Of a stretch of 64,000 nucleotides of DNA, positions 25,027 to 39,150 are shown one piece after another. Position numbers and translations under genes: made by a program. Every line of letters begins with the position of its first letter. The stretch's first letter is position 1. The stretch is from positions 1,984,001 to 2,048,000 of the forward strand of contig JAKZHN010000002.1 of assembly GCA_037179335.1 (NCBI GenBank), read 5' to 3'. The notes under the pieces were generated by a model that had not been told where the DNA came from, did not search any database, and saw only the letters and a program-made list of their open reading frames with translations. The DNA is from Cyclaneusma minus (Eukaryota > Ascomycota > Leotiomycetes > Marthamycetales > Marthamycetaceae).

Positions 25027-27693
25027 AATTATAATTATTAATATATAATATTATATGAAAAGCATTATAAATACTATATTTATATTTTTGTTTTAACAAA
25101 TGCTGTATTTGCTAATAAATATTATATTTGCTAATAAATAAATAAAAATACTACAAATATTGTATTTATATTAATAAATAATAATTTTATAAATATTATA
25201 TTTGCTTTAATTAGCTAAATAAAAAGAAATATATATATAAAGAATTATTTTATAAATATATAAAAGATCTTTAAAAACAAATCTTAAATAATTACCAATT
25301 TTGCTATAAATTTATATATTTAAAAAGTCGCTAATTATATATAAAAAGCCAAAATTATAATTAAATTGATATAACTAAAGCTTTTTATTTTTTATAGCAA
25401 AATATTTAAAATAGCCTTTTATATATAATTATATATATTAAAGCTATTGTCTTTTGTTATCTTTTTTGGTTTTTTTTGCAAATTATATTATTATTAAAAA
25501 TATTATTATTAATTAAAATAAATTTAATATAATTAAAAAAGTAAATTTATTATATATCAAAAACAAAATTTAAAGCTTAAAAAAACGCAATTTATATTGC
25601 TTAATTTTTTAAAAAAACCAAAATAGAAAATAAAAAATTTAATATTTTATAATAATTATTAATTTTTTAAAAATAGCAATAGTAATAATAATAGCATTTA
25701 TTAATATTGCTGACTATACTTCTTTTTATAAAAACCCAAAATATAAAATTAGCAATTTGTTTTCTTTTAATAGTTAAAAAGTCTTTTTTTAAAAGAATAT
25801 TATTAAGCCAGTTATAATTTTTAAAAGATAATTTTATTTAATTGCTGTAAAAAAACAATTAATTATAAATACACTTATAAATTTAAACTTCGATTTTAAG
25901 AATAGAGTAAAAATATAGGCTATTTTATTTAATTTTTTTTTATTATATTGGTAAAACTTTTAAATTTAAATAAATTGCCAATTTTAACATTATATTATAT
26001 ATAATTAATTTTTATTTATCTTTTCAAATCATAACATTTTATATCTAAAAGGTTAATAAAATAAAGTAATTTTTTTTTAATTAAATTAATACCGTTTTAA
26101 TAAAAACATAATTAAAGAAATACTTTTTTAAAAATGTTTTATATATTTTAAAACTTGGTATTAATTTATTTTTAGATAGGAAAATATATTAAAAAAGCTT
26201 ATTAAACAATATTGATAATTAAATTATATATTTTTAAAGCTTTTATATATAAAAGAATATATATTATAAATTTTATAATTAATTTTATTTTATTTGTATT
26301 AGCAATTAAATATAGTAAAAACATTATAAATATTTTAATTGCTTTAGCTGCTTAAATAATTAAAATTAATAAAATTAATAAAAATATTATATAATAAATT
26401 AATTTAAAACAAGCCAAGCAATAATTCTAATTTTTTAAATTATCTTTTATATTGAAAAACATTTATATATATAAAGCCCGCTAAAATTGAATAATTCTTT
26501 AATATAACTAATATTAAAAATAAAATTGATTTCTTATTTACATTTTATTGCTATAAAAACTATATAATAATAATAAAAACATCTAAAAATTTAAAAAAAT
26601 TTATTTTATATAAAACTAAATTGCTTAAATTAATTTATCTTAATATTATTAAATTATCTTTTATAAATTTATATAATAATTATTATATAATAAAAATTTT
26701 AAATAATTATAGCTGAAAAATATAAATATTATTATTTTAATTGCAAATAAATATTTATAACTATTTTTTTATTTAATATAAACTAATAGAGTTTATTTTT
26801 AAAATATTATTTATTATTTATTATAATAAAACGGGTTTATAAAACAAATTATTTAAATTGCAAAAAGTAATATTATAGTTATATTATATAAAGCCTAATT
26901 ATTTATTAAATTTTGGAAATTAATAGCTTAATAAAAAATCTCTTTAAAAAGCCGCTTTATATTTAATTTAAAAATTAAACACCGGAAAATAAATTGGTAA
27001 ATTTGCTTTTATAATTTATATTTAAATTTAAGGCTGTAAAATTTATTTTTATATTTTTAAAAAGCAATATAAGCATTAAAATAAGTTTATTTTTTACTTT
27101 TAAAAATATATTTTAATTAGCTATAATCTTCATATTATAAAGCAATTTTAATTGTATTATTTTAATTTAAAAACAAATATAATATAATAGTAAAATAAAA
27201 TAACTCAATCTGTAATACAAAGTTTAATTTCAAGCTTTAAAATATTTTTAGTAGCTTATAAAATATTTTAAACCTCTCATTTGAATATTTATTATTTGGC
27301 ATATTAATTAGAAAATAACAAATTAAATAAAAAGCTTATAAACCCAAGCCTTTATAAATTATATTTAAATTTAAAGCAATTTAATTTTTAATTTTTAAAA
27401 TGGTTATTTTAATATTTATATTGCGATTTTTATTTTATTTAGTTTAGAAAAAATCTTTAAAATGAATAAATAAAAATATTTAAAACTCAATATAATTAAA
27501 ATTAAAATTATCTATCAAAGCTAATTTTTAAAGCTTTTATTATAGCTATAATTACAAATAAAAAAAAATATATATAAATTTGTTTATTTAATAAATCAAA
27601 TTTCTAAAACTTTTATCTTTAGCAATTATAAAAAAGCCGCCTTTAATGTTTTATATAAAAATTAATAAAAAAAAGCTATTATAAAGGAAATTA

Positions 27694-27851
27694 TATTAAA
27701 ATAAGCTTTTGGCGGTATGGAAATTATAAATTATTTATGGAATTTATTTATTATATAAATAAGCAAAAGCTATATATATACTATTATTTTTTATAATTAT
27801 AAAATCCTTTTTTTTAATGCTTCAATTTCTTTTTTATATTAAAATTTTATA
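27694..27851 (+). repeat. Left LTR of element E
   Basis: It starts TATTAAAATAAGC and ends ATTTTATA. It aligns with 33038-33209, sharing ATTTATTATATAAATAAGCA. It is 14 bases shorter than its partner. Confidence 0.75.
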
Positions 27852-30740
27852 AATTAAAATTTTTAATCTAATAATTCGCATCTAATAATTTTTTTTAAAA
27901 ATCCAAAAATTAATAATAGTATTATATAATTTTCTTTTATTAATTAGCAGTAAATACCAGGCTTAATAAAACTTTTTTAATAAATTTATTAATAGATATT
28001 AGAATTTAACTCAGTAATAAATATAAACTCAATATATAATATTATAATTGCGCTATTTCTATTATTATTTTTTATTTTTTAAAAACCTTTTTTTAAAAAA
28101 AATTAATTTGCAATTTCTTTTTAGTGCCATTAATGTTTTAGCCAATATTTAATTAATTATGAAATAAATTTAATTCAAATATATTATAATAAATGTTATT
28201 TGTAATTTAAAGCGTATTATACCAATTTTTAGCTATAATAATTAATACAATTAATTTAAATTAATAAAAATATATTTAATAAATTAAAGCCTTTAATATA
28301 TTAAAAACGTAATTCTATATTAATATATTTATAAAGGAATTATTACTTAGATTTCAAATATTAATATTAATAAGAATATTATTGCTATAAAAAGAATTAT
28401 TTTAAATAAAATGCAAATAAAAATACTAAATATATTGCAAATAATTAAAAGGCCTTATATATAATATATATTTATTTTAATTTTATAAATAGAAAAAAGT
28501 TGGGAATTTTTGAAGCTTTATAATAAAATAAAAGGAATTAGGCTATAAATATGTGATCATTTCTAATATAATAATTAATAGCTATTTGCGGAAAATTAAT
28601 AATTTTAAATTAAAGTTTAATATAATTATTAAAAAGGCTTAAATTAAACTTTTTATTGTTCGCTGCAAGTTTTTTTGATTAAATCCCAATTATAATGCTA
28701 TTTATATTAAACATATGCTTTTTTATAGCCTTTGTTTATTTTTGCTTTTTAAATATAATATTGTAATAAATATATTAAGCAATGTTTTTTTAACGTTTAA
28801 AAAAAGCCTTTTTTTTTAAAAAAAAGAATTTATTAAAAAAACGGTTTATATTGCTAATACTAAATTGACATGATTATTATATTAATATTAAATTAATACT
28901 AATGATAATATATAATTTAACAATTGTAAAAAAATATATTTTATTTTATAATAATAAATTTTATAATAATCATAAATACCTATTTTTTATAACTATTTAA
29001 AGACTTATTTAATATATTTTAAAATTTAAAATTATTAAATTGGCCTTAGCTAAAGATTTTTAAAAAAAGCAAATATTGCAAATATTAATACAAGTAATAA
29101 GCAATTTTTATTTCAAAATAAAAAGTAATAAAATACGGCTTAGATTATTTAAAACCTTATTATTATTAATAATATTTTTAATTTTAATTAAATTGCCAAT
29201 TTTAAAATTATATTATATATAATGTTGTTTTTGATTTTCAAATATATATAATTTTGCTTTTAAAAAGCAATAAAAATAAATTAATAAAAATTATATTTAA
29301 ATTAAATTAATATAATTATAACAAAAATAAATAAAAAATAATATAAATTAAAAAATATATTTTATATTTTTGGCCTTAGTATAAATTTGCTTTTGGGCAA
29401 AAAGATTATTAATAGAAACCTTTTAGCTTATTTCTTTTTATATATATTTTAAATATTAATTAAAAAAGAATTATATATTATTAATTTTACAATTACTTTT
29501 CAAAAATTAGCAAAAGCTTTCCAGCTTTAAAATAATCTTTAAATAGCATTGCTATCTATTAAAAAAATTCCTATTATTAATATATTAAGAAATCCAATTT
29601 AATTTAGTATATTAAATATTTTGCTAACTATAGCGCAATTTAATATATTAAATATAATTTTAATTTTAATGCAAAATAAACCAATTTTTAATATAACATA
29701 AAAATCCCAATATGATATGGTTTTTAATATATTATAAGCTTTTTAATTTAATATAATATTATAGCTAATTTTAAAATTTATTTTAAAGCTATTTTTAAAA
29801 ACCAATTCAAAGCTTTTAAAAAAATATTAAATTCAAATGAAAGGTACAACTATTTAAAAGGCAAATTATAAAAAAGCTTAATAGCAAATTATATAAAATA
29901 AATACGCTTTATATTATGAAAAGTATATCTATTTTAGCCTAATAAAATTTGATTGCATTTATATTATTCGTAGCTTTAAAAAGAAATTAATTGTAAGAAT
30001 TGCAATATTGGTAAAATACAAAAATAAGTATTTAAGAAATTAATTAATTATAAATTAAAGCCGCTAAAATCAATTTATATTAATATTATTAGTCTTTTTA
30101 CCCAATTTGCATAATAATAAATGGCTTTTTAAAATTATTCATAATTATATATATAGATTTTAGCTATTTGCAATAAAACATTGTATAAATATATATAGTA
30201 TTTGTTTTTAAAAAAGAAAATCAAATTTAAAATTGGCAAAAAGCTAAAAAAAAATCCAACATAATAATATTGGAAAATCAGTTAAAACTTTCCTTTTTTA
30301 AATTTTTGTAAATAATATTAAGCTTAAAATTATTATTTTTTATTTATTTGGGCAAAATAAAATAATTAAAAAACCCATTCAAATTATTAAAGCCTATATT
30401 TAATTTATATTAAATAATATAGGCTTTTTAATTAAATTTTAGTTAAAAGCAGCTATAATTAAAAAATATATTTAAAATTAAATTAAAATTAAATTGAAAC
30501 TTAATAGCCGTATTATTAATTTTAAAAAAAATAGAAATTAATAAAGTTTTTAGACACAATATTTATATTTAAAATTATAAAGTATAGGCTTATATTAATT
30601 GGAAAAACAAAATTAAATATAATGAGAAAAAAAAATATTTTCGCAATTTTTTAAATATATTTTAAAATTATTAAATAATATAAATTTCATTATCCGGATT
30701 TTAGCAACATAATAATAAAATAATAATAAAATGATAATAA

Positions 30741-30820
30741 AATAATTAAAAATAATTAAAAATAATTAAAAGTAATTAAAAGTAATTAAAAATAATTAAA
30801 AATAATTAAAAATAATTAAA
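30741..30820. repeat. Eight tandem copies of a 10-base unit (AATAATTAAA)
   Basis: Eight consecutive 10-base units start at 30741; two of them read AGTAATTAAA. An irregular AATAATAAA-type run precedes the array (about 30708-30740). It lies inside element E. Confidence 0.85.
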
Positions 30821-31899
30821 AATAATATATTTAATTTAAAGCTCTGTAATAATTTTTCCGGCCTTTAAAGAATTCCTAATAAATTGTTTAATAAATATTA
30901 TATTAATAAGCCTACTTTTATTAAGCAAAAAATTAGAAAATTAGTTTTTAAGCAAATTAATTTTAAATTTAAATTAGCGATTAAAATTGCGTTTAATATA
31001 GTAATTCCTGTTTTAAATTTTTAAACTTTTATAAAAAATAAAATAATATTATTTTGTATTTTGAATTTCATAATCCAGGCAATTATACCAATTTATTGCT
31101 TGATTTTGCAAAAATTATAAAATCAATTAAATTTTTGGCAAGCAAACATATTAATATAATTTTTTTTTTAAAAGTATTATAAATAACTCTATAAAGCTGG
31201 TTTTTAAAATTAATGACCGCAAATATTTAAAACGCAATATTATTAAAATCATAATTTATAAATAAAACCATTTTTTAAAAGCTTTATTACAGCTATAATA
31301 GCCAATAAAAATAATAATAATTTATATAAATTTAAAATTGCCTTAATTGCTTTAAAAATAATTTATAATATCTTTATTTTAAGAAATTATAAAAAAGTCG
31401 TTTCCAATTTGTTATATAAAGGTCAATGGCAAAAACTTATTATATAAAAATTCAAGAAAATCCTTATTAATAAAATTAAAATTAAAATTGCTATAGATAT
31501 CGCTTTTAATTTAATTTCTATAAAATAGATATGTATTATTAAACTCAATTCCAGTAGCGGGATTAATAAATTTAAAATTTGCTTCATAGCTAAGAATTTT
31601 AATGAAATTTAAAATAAAAACTTTTTTTTTTCCTATAATTCAAATAAACATTTTTTGCATTTTCTTGGGTATTATAATATAAAAAGACTTTAAATACTAT
31701 TATTTTAATATTAGCAATACCTTTACAAAGTCCATTTTCCGCAAGCGTTTTCATTTAGCTTTGCTAAAAAATATTATAATTCAATTAAAAAACGTTTTTT
31801 AGCTAAATAAAAATCTTTATAAATTAAAATAAATTACCCGGGATTAAACTATAATATTGAAATTTAAAATAATCAAATTTGGATTTAAATAAAGCTTTA

Positions 31900-32950
31900 A
31901 TAATTTTTGCTTATTTATTTACAAAATTACTGGTATATTTATTTTAATTTATATTAATAATATTATTACCGTCGCCAAAGCAATTGCCAAGTTTAATTAA
32001 TTTTACTTTTAATTAATAAATTAATTTATTATTAAAAATTAAAAACAAAATTAAAAAAAAAATCTTAATATGAAAATTACTTAAAATAAAAGTTTCAAGC
32101 TTATTAAAATTAATTAAAATTAATATATTAAGAATTTTTGCAAAAAAGTTAATTTTTTAATTAAAAAAACAATTATATTTAATGGCTATAATAAATAATA
32201 CCAATATAATAGCATTATTAAAACATAATAAAAAACAGGCTAAATTAAATTTTTATTAGCAAAAGTTTAGCAAGCTTATATTTACTATAATATTTATTCA
32301 ATTAAATATTTGTTTCGCAGCCGGTAAATTAATGCAATTTATTCTTAATTTATATAAATATTATAACGCTAGTTTAATATAGCTATTTCGCTTTTTTAAA
32401 TTAATTATAAATTATAAAATTAAATACGAATTAATGAAATTGAATATAATTAAAAATCGATTTAAAATACTTAATAATATATTTTATAAAATATTTTTAA
32501 ATCGGCGAAATATTAGCGAATTTACTGCAATATTGCTTAAAAGAGCAATATTATAATTAAATAAAAAACAAAAGAATATAGCGATATTGATTTGCAAAGC
32601 TAAATATATTATTAACATTGCCAATATCAAATAAGGCCAATAATTTCAACAAATGCTTAAAAATATAAATTATAGCAAATTAATTAATGAAAACCGGTAT
32701 TATATTAATATAAAAAGCAATAATTAAAATGCTATTGATTTAATTAAAAATTTCCAATTTTATAAAAAATTCAAATATATTAATATAGCCTATTGATTTA
32801 TATATAAATTAAAAAATAAAGGCAAGCAATAAGTTATTTATATATATATATATAATATAATTACGAATAAATTTATTAAATCGTTTTTAAAAATTTAATT
32901 TCAAAGAATTAAAAATATATTAGGCATAGAAAACCATTTCAAAAAAAATC
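31900..32950 (+). pseudogene. Degenerate Ty1/copia RT-RNase H of element E
   Basis: The RT box LIYINNIITVAKAI is at about 31944-31985 (YVDD changed to YINN). RNase H is the clearest part: KKQKNIAILICKAKYI, then INENRYYINIKSNN, then KFKYINIAY and FIKSFLKI near 32540-32930, in the order known for copia RNase H. Stops, mostly TAG/TAA from CAG/CAA, interrupt every frame. It is inactive. Confidence 0.8.
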
Positions 32951-33037
32951 AAAGAAAATCCAATATAGCTTTGGAAAAGCATTAAAATAAAACAAATGCT
33001 AATTATATTTATAAATTATTATAAAGCTTAAAGGAAA

Positions 33038-33209
33038 TATTAAAATAAGCTTTCAGCAATACAGGAATCACGGGCTATTTACAAAATCCATTTATTATAT
33101 AAATAAGCAAAAGCTATATATACAATACCATTTTCTAAAATCGTAAAATTTTCTTCCTTCCTTAATGCTTTAAAAATAAAAGAATCTTTACCCACGTTAA
33201 GATTTCACA
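33038..33209 (+). repeat. Right LTR of element E
   Basis: It is less mutated than the left copy (for example GGAATCACGGGCTATTTAC) and ends TTTCACA, followed by the duplication AATTA at 33210-33214. Confidence 0.75.
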
Positions 33210-33943
33210 AATTACGGCATTAATAGCTAATAATATATAATTTAAAATTATTATAGATACTGCTTTTCATTTAGTTTTTATTAAATCAATATTTATTATT
33301 AAAATTAATTTGAATAATAGCATTAATAAATACGAAACTCGCTTAACAGCCCAGGGATCTTTTTAAATTTATAAAAAGAATTTTTTTAATATACTTTTCT
33401 TTTCATTATTTAAATAAATACGTTTATATATTATTTTGGCAATTATAATTTAGCAAAATTTTAAATACTATTATTTTAACAATAGAAACGCATTTTTAAA
33501 GCCAATTTAAAAAAACTAATATATTTAGCTCTTTTGAATAGCATTATTATTAAGCCAAGAAATATCCTTTAGCTAAATAAAAGTTTGTATAAAATAAAAT
33601 AAACCGCTAAAAATTAGGATTGTATTTTAAAAGCCAAAGTAATTAAACTTGGATTTAAGCAAAATTTGAATAACCTTTATTTATTTATTTATAAAATTAC
33701 AAATATAATTTTTTTAATTTATATTAACAATATTATCGCAGCCGCTAAAATTATTAAAAAACTAAACGATTTCTTTACCAGCCTTTTCCTTTTATAGCCA
33801 AAGATTTAAGGAAAATTAAAAAAATTCTAAATATATAAATTACTCAAACTAAATTAGCCAAAATCCTATAAATTAATTAAAAGCAATATATTAACGATTT
33901 TTATATTAAATATAAATTTCCGTAAAAAACAAAACTCTTTATT

Positions 33944-34182
33944 TATCACACGGGGCCGAGGAGGACGCCCTACGGGCACCCCACGAGGCATGTACGCTAG
34001 AGGTGCGTAGGGGACGAGCGTTGGTTACTAAGGAAGCTAAGCGAGGCTTCTAGCGCACTATACTTAGGTGCTGCCATTTTTATTTAAGAAGGGCAATAAT
34101 TATTTTTTTTATAATTAAGGAATATATATAATACATTTTATTTACCAATTTATTTACCAATTTGTTTTTAACTATTATAACA
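33944..34182 (+). repeat. Left LTR of element F
   Basis: Its first 130 bases form the most GC-rich island of the whole block (CGGGGCCGAGGAGGACGCCC). It is longer than the right copy by a partial tandem duplication of ATTTACCAATTT near 34138-34165. It ends TATAACA. Confidence 0.9.
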
Positions 34183-36549
34183 AAATAGCCGCTTTTATTT
34201 TAAAAGTCAATAATTTAGCAAAATAATAATTACTTAATTTATTAGATATAAATCCAATAATAATCTTATTTATAAAAATTCTATTAAAAGCCCGAAAACC
34301 CAATTTTGTTTAATCCCAAAAACACTTAATATTAATAACAATATTAGTGGAACCCGTATACTAATTTAAAAAATTATATCTAATAAAAACAATAATGCAT
34401 TTATTAATAGTGCTAATAAAGATAGTATTATTATTGATAATTAAGGCGTTTTAGTCCAAAATATATATATGCTATATAAAAATAAAGTCAATTAAGCTCC
34501 CGCTTTTAATTTAATTTAGAATTAAACAAACTTAGATTTTAATAATTTTATAATTGTTTAATAAATTATTTAAAAACTTGAAACTAAGAAAAGGATTGCG
34601 GAATTGCAAACCGAAATCGCGATCTTTATTTATAAATATAGCCTGCCTAATTTAAATTTTAATAATAAATAATTAATTGCTAAAAGCTTTTATATATTTA
34701 AGAATCCCTATATATTAAATATCGAGCTATATTATATATATAATATATATAAATATTATAAATAATTTAATTACTTATAAAATTATTTTAATATAAAGTT
34801 TTAAACCTTTTTTTAAAAAAATAATACAATTTTTATTTCTTATATTTTAATTGTATTTAAAGGCTATATGTATATTATATAATAGTATTATTAATCAAAT
34901 TATAAATTAAAAAAGGTTTTATAAAAAGAATTTAAAAACTTGATATTAAATATAATAAATATAAACCAATAATATATATTATATATATTAAATCAGTTTA
35001 TTCAAAAGGCTTAAAAACCTTAAAGAGTTTTATTATAAAATGAAAATTTTATTTTCCTACACAAGAGATATATTTTTTATATTTTTTAATAACCAATTTA
35101 TTTTTAAGCTTTATGATAATATTAAATAGAATTTTATTTCCTAATAAGGCAATTAATTATAAACTAATATATAATATATATTGAATATAGCCAGGAATAT
35201 TAAATATAAAAATAAGCCTAATTTTTAATTTGAAGCTAAAAATATGTTTAATATAAATGATTTAAAAAAGTATTATAATAATTATAATACATTATAAAAT
35301 CTATATAATATTTTGGATAATGATATAGCGATTTAATACCCACTTAATTATAAAAACAAAACAAGTAGCTATTATTAAAATAAAGACCAACAATATAATT
35401 AAGGTTAATATTAGCTTTTTCTATATTTTAATTATGGTTTTAATAATTATAGTTTATTTAATTGTATTTATAAAAAAAATGTATATTAAAACTATTAAAA
35501 GTTTAAATATATAGCTTACAAATATAAATAATCCAGTAATAGAGTATATATTCTAAATAGTAATAGCTTTAGCGGTTATAAAGAAAAAGAAGGCCAATTA
35601 TACAAAAAGGGTTTTAATTATAACTGAGATTATAATAATTATAATTAAAATAGGTATAATTAAGGTTTTTTTATAAACGTTATAAATAAAATCCTTAACT
35701 TTATAAATTATAAATATAAATATAATAATTTTTAAAAAAGGTCGCCAATCGTTGCCTAATTCAATAAATTTTCTATAAAATAAAAGTATATATTGATTAC
35801 TTAATTGCGATTAATATTCAGAATATAGTTTTTATTTTTATTTTTATTAATAATAGATTGGATAGAAATTTTATATTATTAATATTTATAAAAAAATAAA
35901 AATAAATTAATATATATATATAATATTTATAAATTCGCCTTTTTAATAAAAATAAAATCAAATCTAAATAATACTATAAACTTTTTATTAAAATTCTTAA
36001 TAATAAAGGTAATATAAAAGACCAAAATATTAAAATATATAAAATATTTATATATTTATATAACTTGCTTTTAAATATATCTTAGTTTAAATAAATAAAT
36101 AACAAATACTATAATTGGGCTAAAACCAACTTTATTTATAAACGCTAAATTAAATATAAAATCATTATTTAAAATAAGCTAAATAAATTAAAAGAGTAAA
36201 ATATAGTAGTTTATATTTTAAATATAATAAATAAGGAATTATTATATATAAAATATATTATATATAAAAGCTAGAAATATAATATTAAATTATATAAAAT
36301 AGTATTTAATAAAATCAATAAAACGCTATTTTTTTAAAAGATACTGCAAATTTAAATAGAAATCCTACTATATATATATTGAATAAAATATTAGAGTTTT
36401 GGTAAAAGAAAATTAGATTCTAGTATATTTTTAAAGCTATAAATTATGAAGTATTAGAAATACCTATAGAAGATATATAACAAAACTAAAATTAAAATTA
36501 GAATAATAAATTAGAATATAAAAAACTAAAAAAGTCAAGCCATTTTAAA

Positions 36550-39150
36550 AATATTTTTAATATAATAAAAATTGGTATATTATTTATATATTTTAATTAG
36601 GATTATATTATAAAAACAGAGATAAATTTATTTTACTAATTTATTTATAAGCTATTTAAAAAAAAGTTAGTTAAATTAAATAAATATCTTAATAATATGT
36701 TAATAAAAAACTGGATGTATAAATTAAAAAGCCTAGTAGAAACCTTTATATTATTTATATTTAAAAAGGATAATAGCTTATATTTATATATTAATTATAA
36801 AAGATTAAATAATATAATTATTAAAAATTGCTACCTATTTGTTTTAATTAATAAATCTCTAATTAAATTAGAAAAAGCCGAAATTTTTATTAAGCTGGAT
36901 TTTAAAAATATATATTATAGAATTTATATATAAAAAATAAATAAATAAAAAATAGTATTTCACATAAGATATAGCTATTTTAAATACTTAATAATATTAT
37001 TTAGATTAGCGAATATATTAATTATATTTTAAACTTATACAAATATAATATTTAAGAAGGTTTTAAATATTTTAATTTATTTAACAAACCTTAACAAATA
37101 TAACAAATATATAAAAACTATATTTAAAAAACCATAAAAATAGTCGTTTTTTATAAAAGACAGCAAATATAAATTTGGAGTAAACAAAGTCTTATTTGTA
37201 GGCTTTATAATAAAAAAGAACGGTATATATATAGAATTGGAAAAGGTGTAAGCTATTTAAAAATAGCCTATACTAATTATATATATAGAATTGCGATTGT
37301 TTCTAAAATAAACCAATTTTTATAAGCGGTTTATTTTAGGATATAGTAGAATTATACTATTTATAATTAATTTGTTTATTAATAGTATAAATAATAAAAA
37401 AAGGATTTATTTAAATGGCTTTTAAAAATATAAAACGCTTTTTAGTATATTAAGGATATATTTATAAATAAGCTAGTATTATAATATTTTAATTTTATAA
37501 AATATTTATAAATTATATATAATATTTTTAAATTTATAATATTAGGGATTTTAAAGCAATTTGAAAATTTGAATAATTTAATACAATATTATTAGTATTT
37601 AATAGCCTTTTGGTCCTATAAATTAATAAATATAAATTTAATATACCAGATATATAATACTAAATTACTTACAATTATAAAATCCTTTTAATATTAAATA
37701 TAATATATTAAAAATATATCTTATAAAATTTAGGTGTTTTTAAATTATAATATTTTATATTATTTTATAAATATAAAAGAACTTAATAAATACTAAATAA
37801 GATAAATTATAAAATTAGGATTTTATAACTTTAATATCGAGTATATTATAGGAGTTAGAAACCCCGCTAATTCTTTATTTTATAGGCTAGATTATAAAAA
37901 GACAGTAAAAAATACTTAATTAAAAATATTAAAAATATTTTTATTTATATTATAATAAAAGCCCTATTATTTATTTAATTATATTTTAAATATATGGTTT
38001 TTAGAAAATATAGCTGCTTTTATCAATACGGTAATCGCATTTTAATTAAAATTATTAAATTAAGAAATTAATATTATATATTTTATTTATATATTATAAA
38101 TACGAATTTTCAAATAAAAAGCTATATTTTATTTAAATTATAAAGACATAAAAGCTAAAATAATTAAAATAAGTTTTACAATTATTTTTAAGATTTAAAA
38201 AAGCAATAAATATATAATAAAAATATAAGGATAATTTATATTATATAAAAATAAATAATAATAGTTTAAAAATAGTATATTATATAAAGGAGGCAAATTA
38301 TATGTTTTTATAATAAATATATTATATAATAAATTTTTATATATTTATTATAATAATAAATTAATAGGTTATTTTAAAATAAACCGAATGTTAATTTTGG
38401 TTTATTATGAAAACTATTAGCCAGATATAAAAACAAAAATACAGGATTATATATATAATTGCTATATTTATTAATAAAATAAAACCTATTAATATAGATT
38501 TTATAATTAGCTATAGCCTTTATTTCTAGCCAATAAATTATAAATATATTTATTATAGAATTTTATTATAAACTTATTTGAATTATAATATATAAATAAA
38601 ATATATAACACTATTTTAAAAATAGTAAATTATTATATTAAAATTGTGTAATTTATATATATAATTAAAAGCATTAATATATAATTTTTAGTAAAATTGT
38701 TTTTTGATAGAATTCTTTATTTTATAACATTCTTTAAAATTATTATATTTAATTATAGCTTTATATTTACTAATATATTATGAAAAGCCTTTTATTATAA
38801 ATTCTATATAATATATAAATATAATATAATATAATATTTTTAAATAAATAAATAAATAAAGCGAGTAAACTAGATATTAAAAACTTATATATAATATTAC
38901 TATAATAATAATAAATTAAATTAAATAACCTAATTAATTATAATAGAATTTATTTATAATAATATATAAATATTATTTATAAATTAATTTTTTTTAATAT
39001 AATTTATAAAAATAGAAATATCTAATATAAAAAAAACTATAATATAATAAATATATGTTATTATAAAACTTAGTAAAATACCATTAATAAATATATAGAG
39101 CAATATATAAAAAAATCCAAAATTATAGATTTTAATAAACAAAACTGGAT
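36550..39150 (+). pseudogene. Degenerate Ty3/gypsy RT-RNase H-integrase of element F
   Basis: A 78-codon open remnant at 36697-36933 carries unmistakable gypsy RT blocks: KKDNSLYLYINYKRLNN, then KAEIFIKLDFKNIYYRI. Reading through stops gives FHIRYSYFKYLIILF and LANIL (37 kb region), an RNase H tail with YIIGVRNPANSLFYRLDY near 37850-37905, and integrase segments from about 38260 (including FFDRILYFITFFK near 38700 and FYYKFYIIYKYN near 38790). The domain order and strand fix element F as Ty3/gypsy on the plus strand. It is inactive. Confidence 0.9.

Larger units (their letters stand above)
27694..33209 (+). mobile_element. Element E: Ty1/copia LTR retrotransposon inside D
   Basis: LTRs lie at 27694-27851 (158 bases) and 33038-33209 (172 bases). 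The target duplication AATTA is perfect (27689-27693 and 33210-33214). Total length is 5516 bases. A purine run (AAAGGAAA) precedes the right LTR, giving plus orientation. Its interior is homologous to that of D: 31370-31990 of E matches the two sides of D at the insertion point (27600-27688 joined to 33215-33770), which independently confirms the insertion. Plus-strand copia RT (YINN at 31950-31961) and RNase H (about 32540-32930) are readable through stops. Confidence 0.85.
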
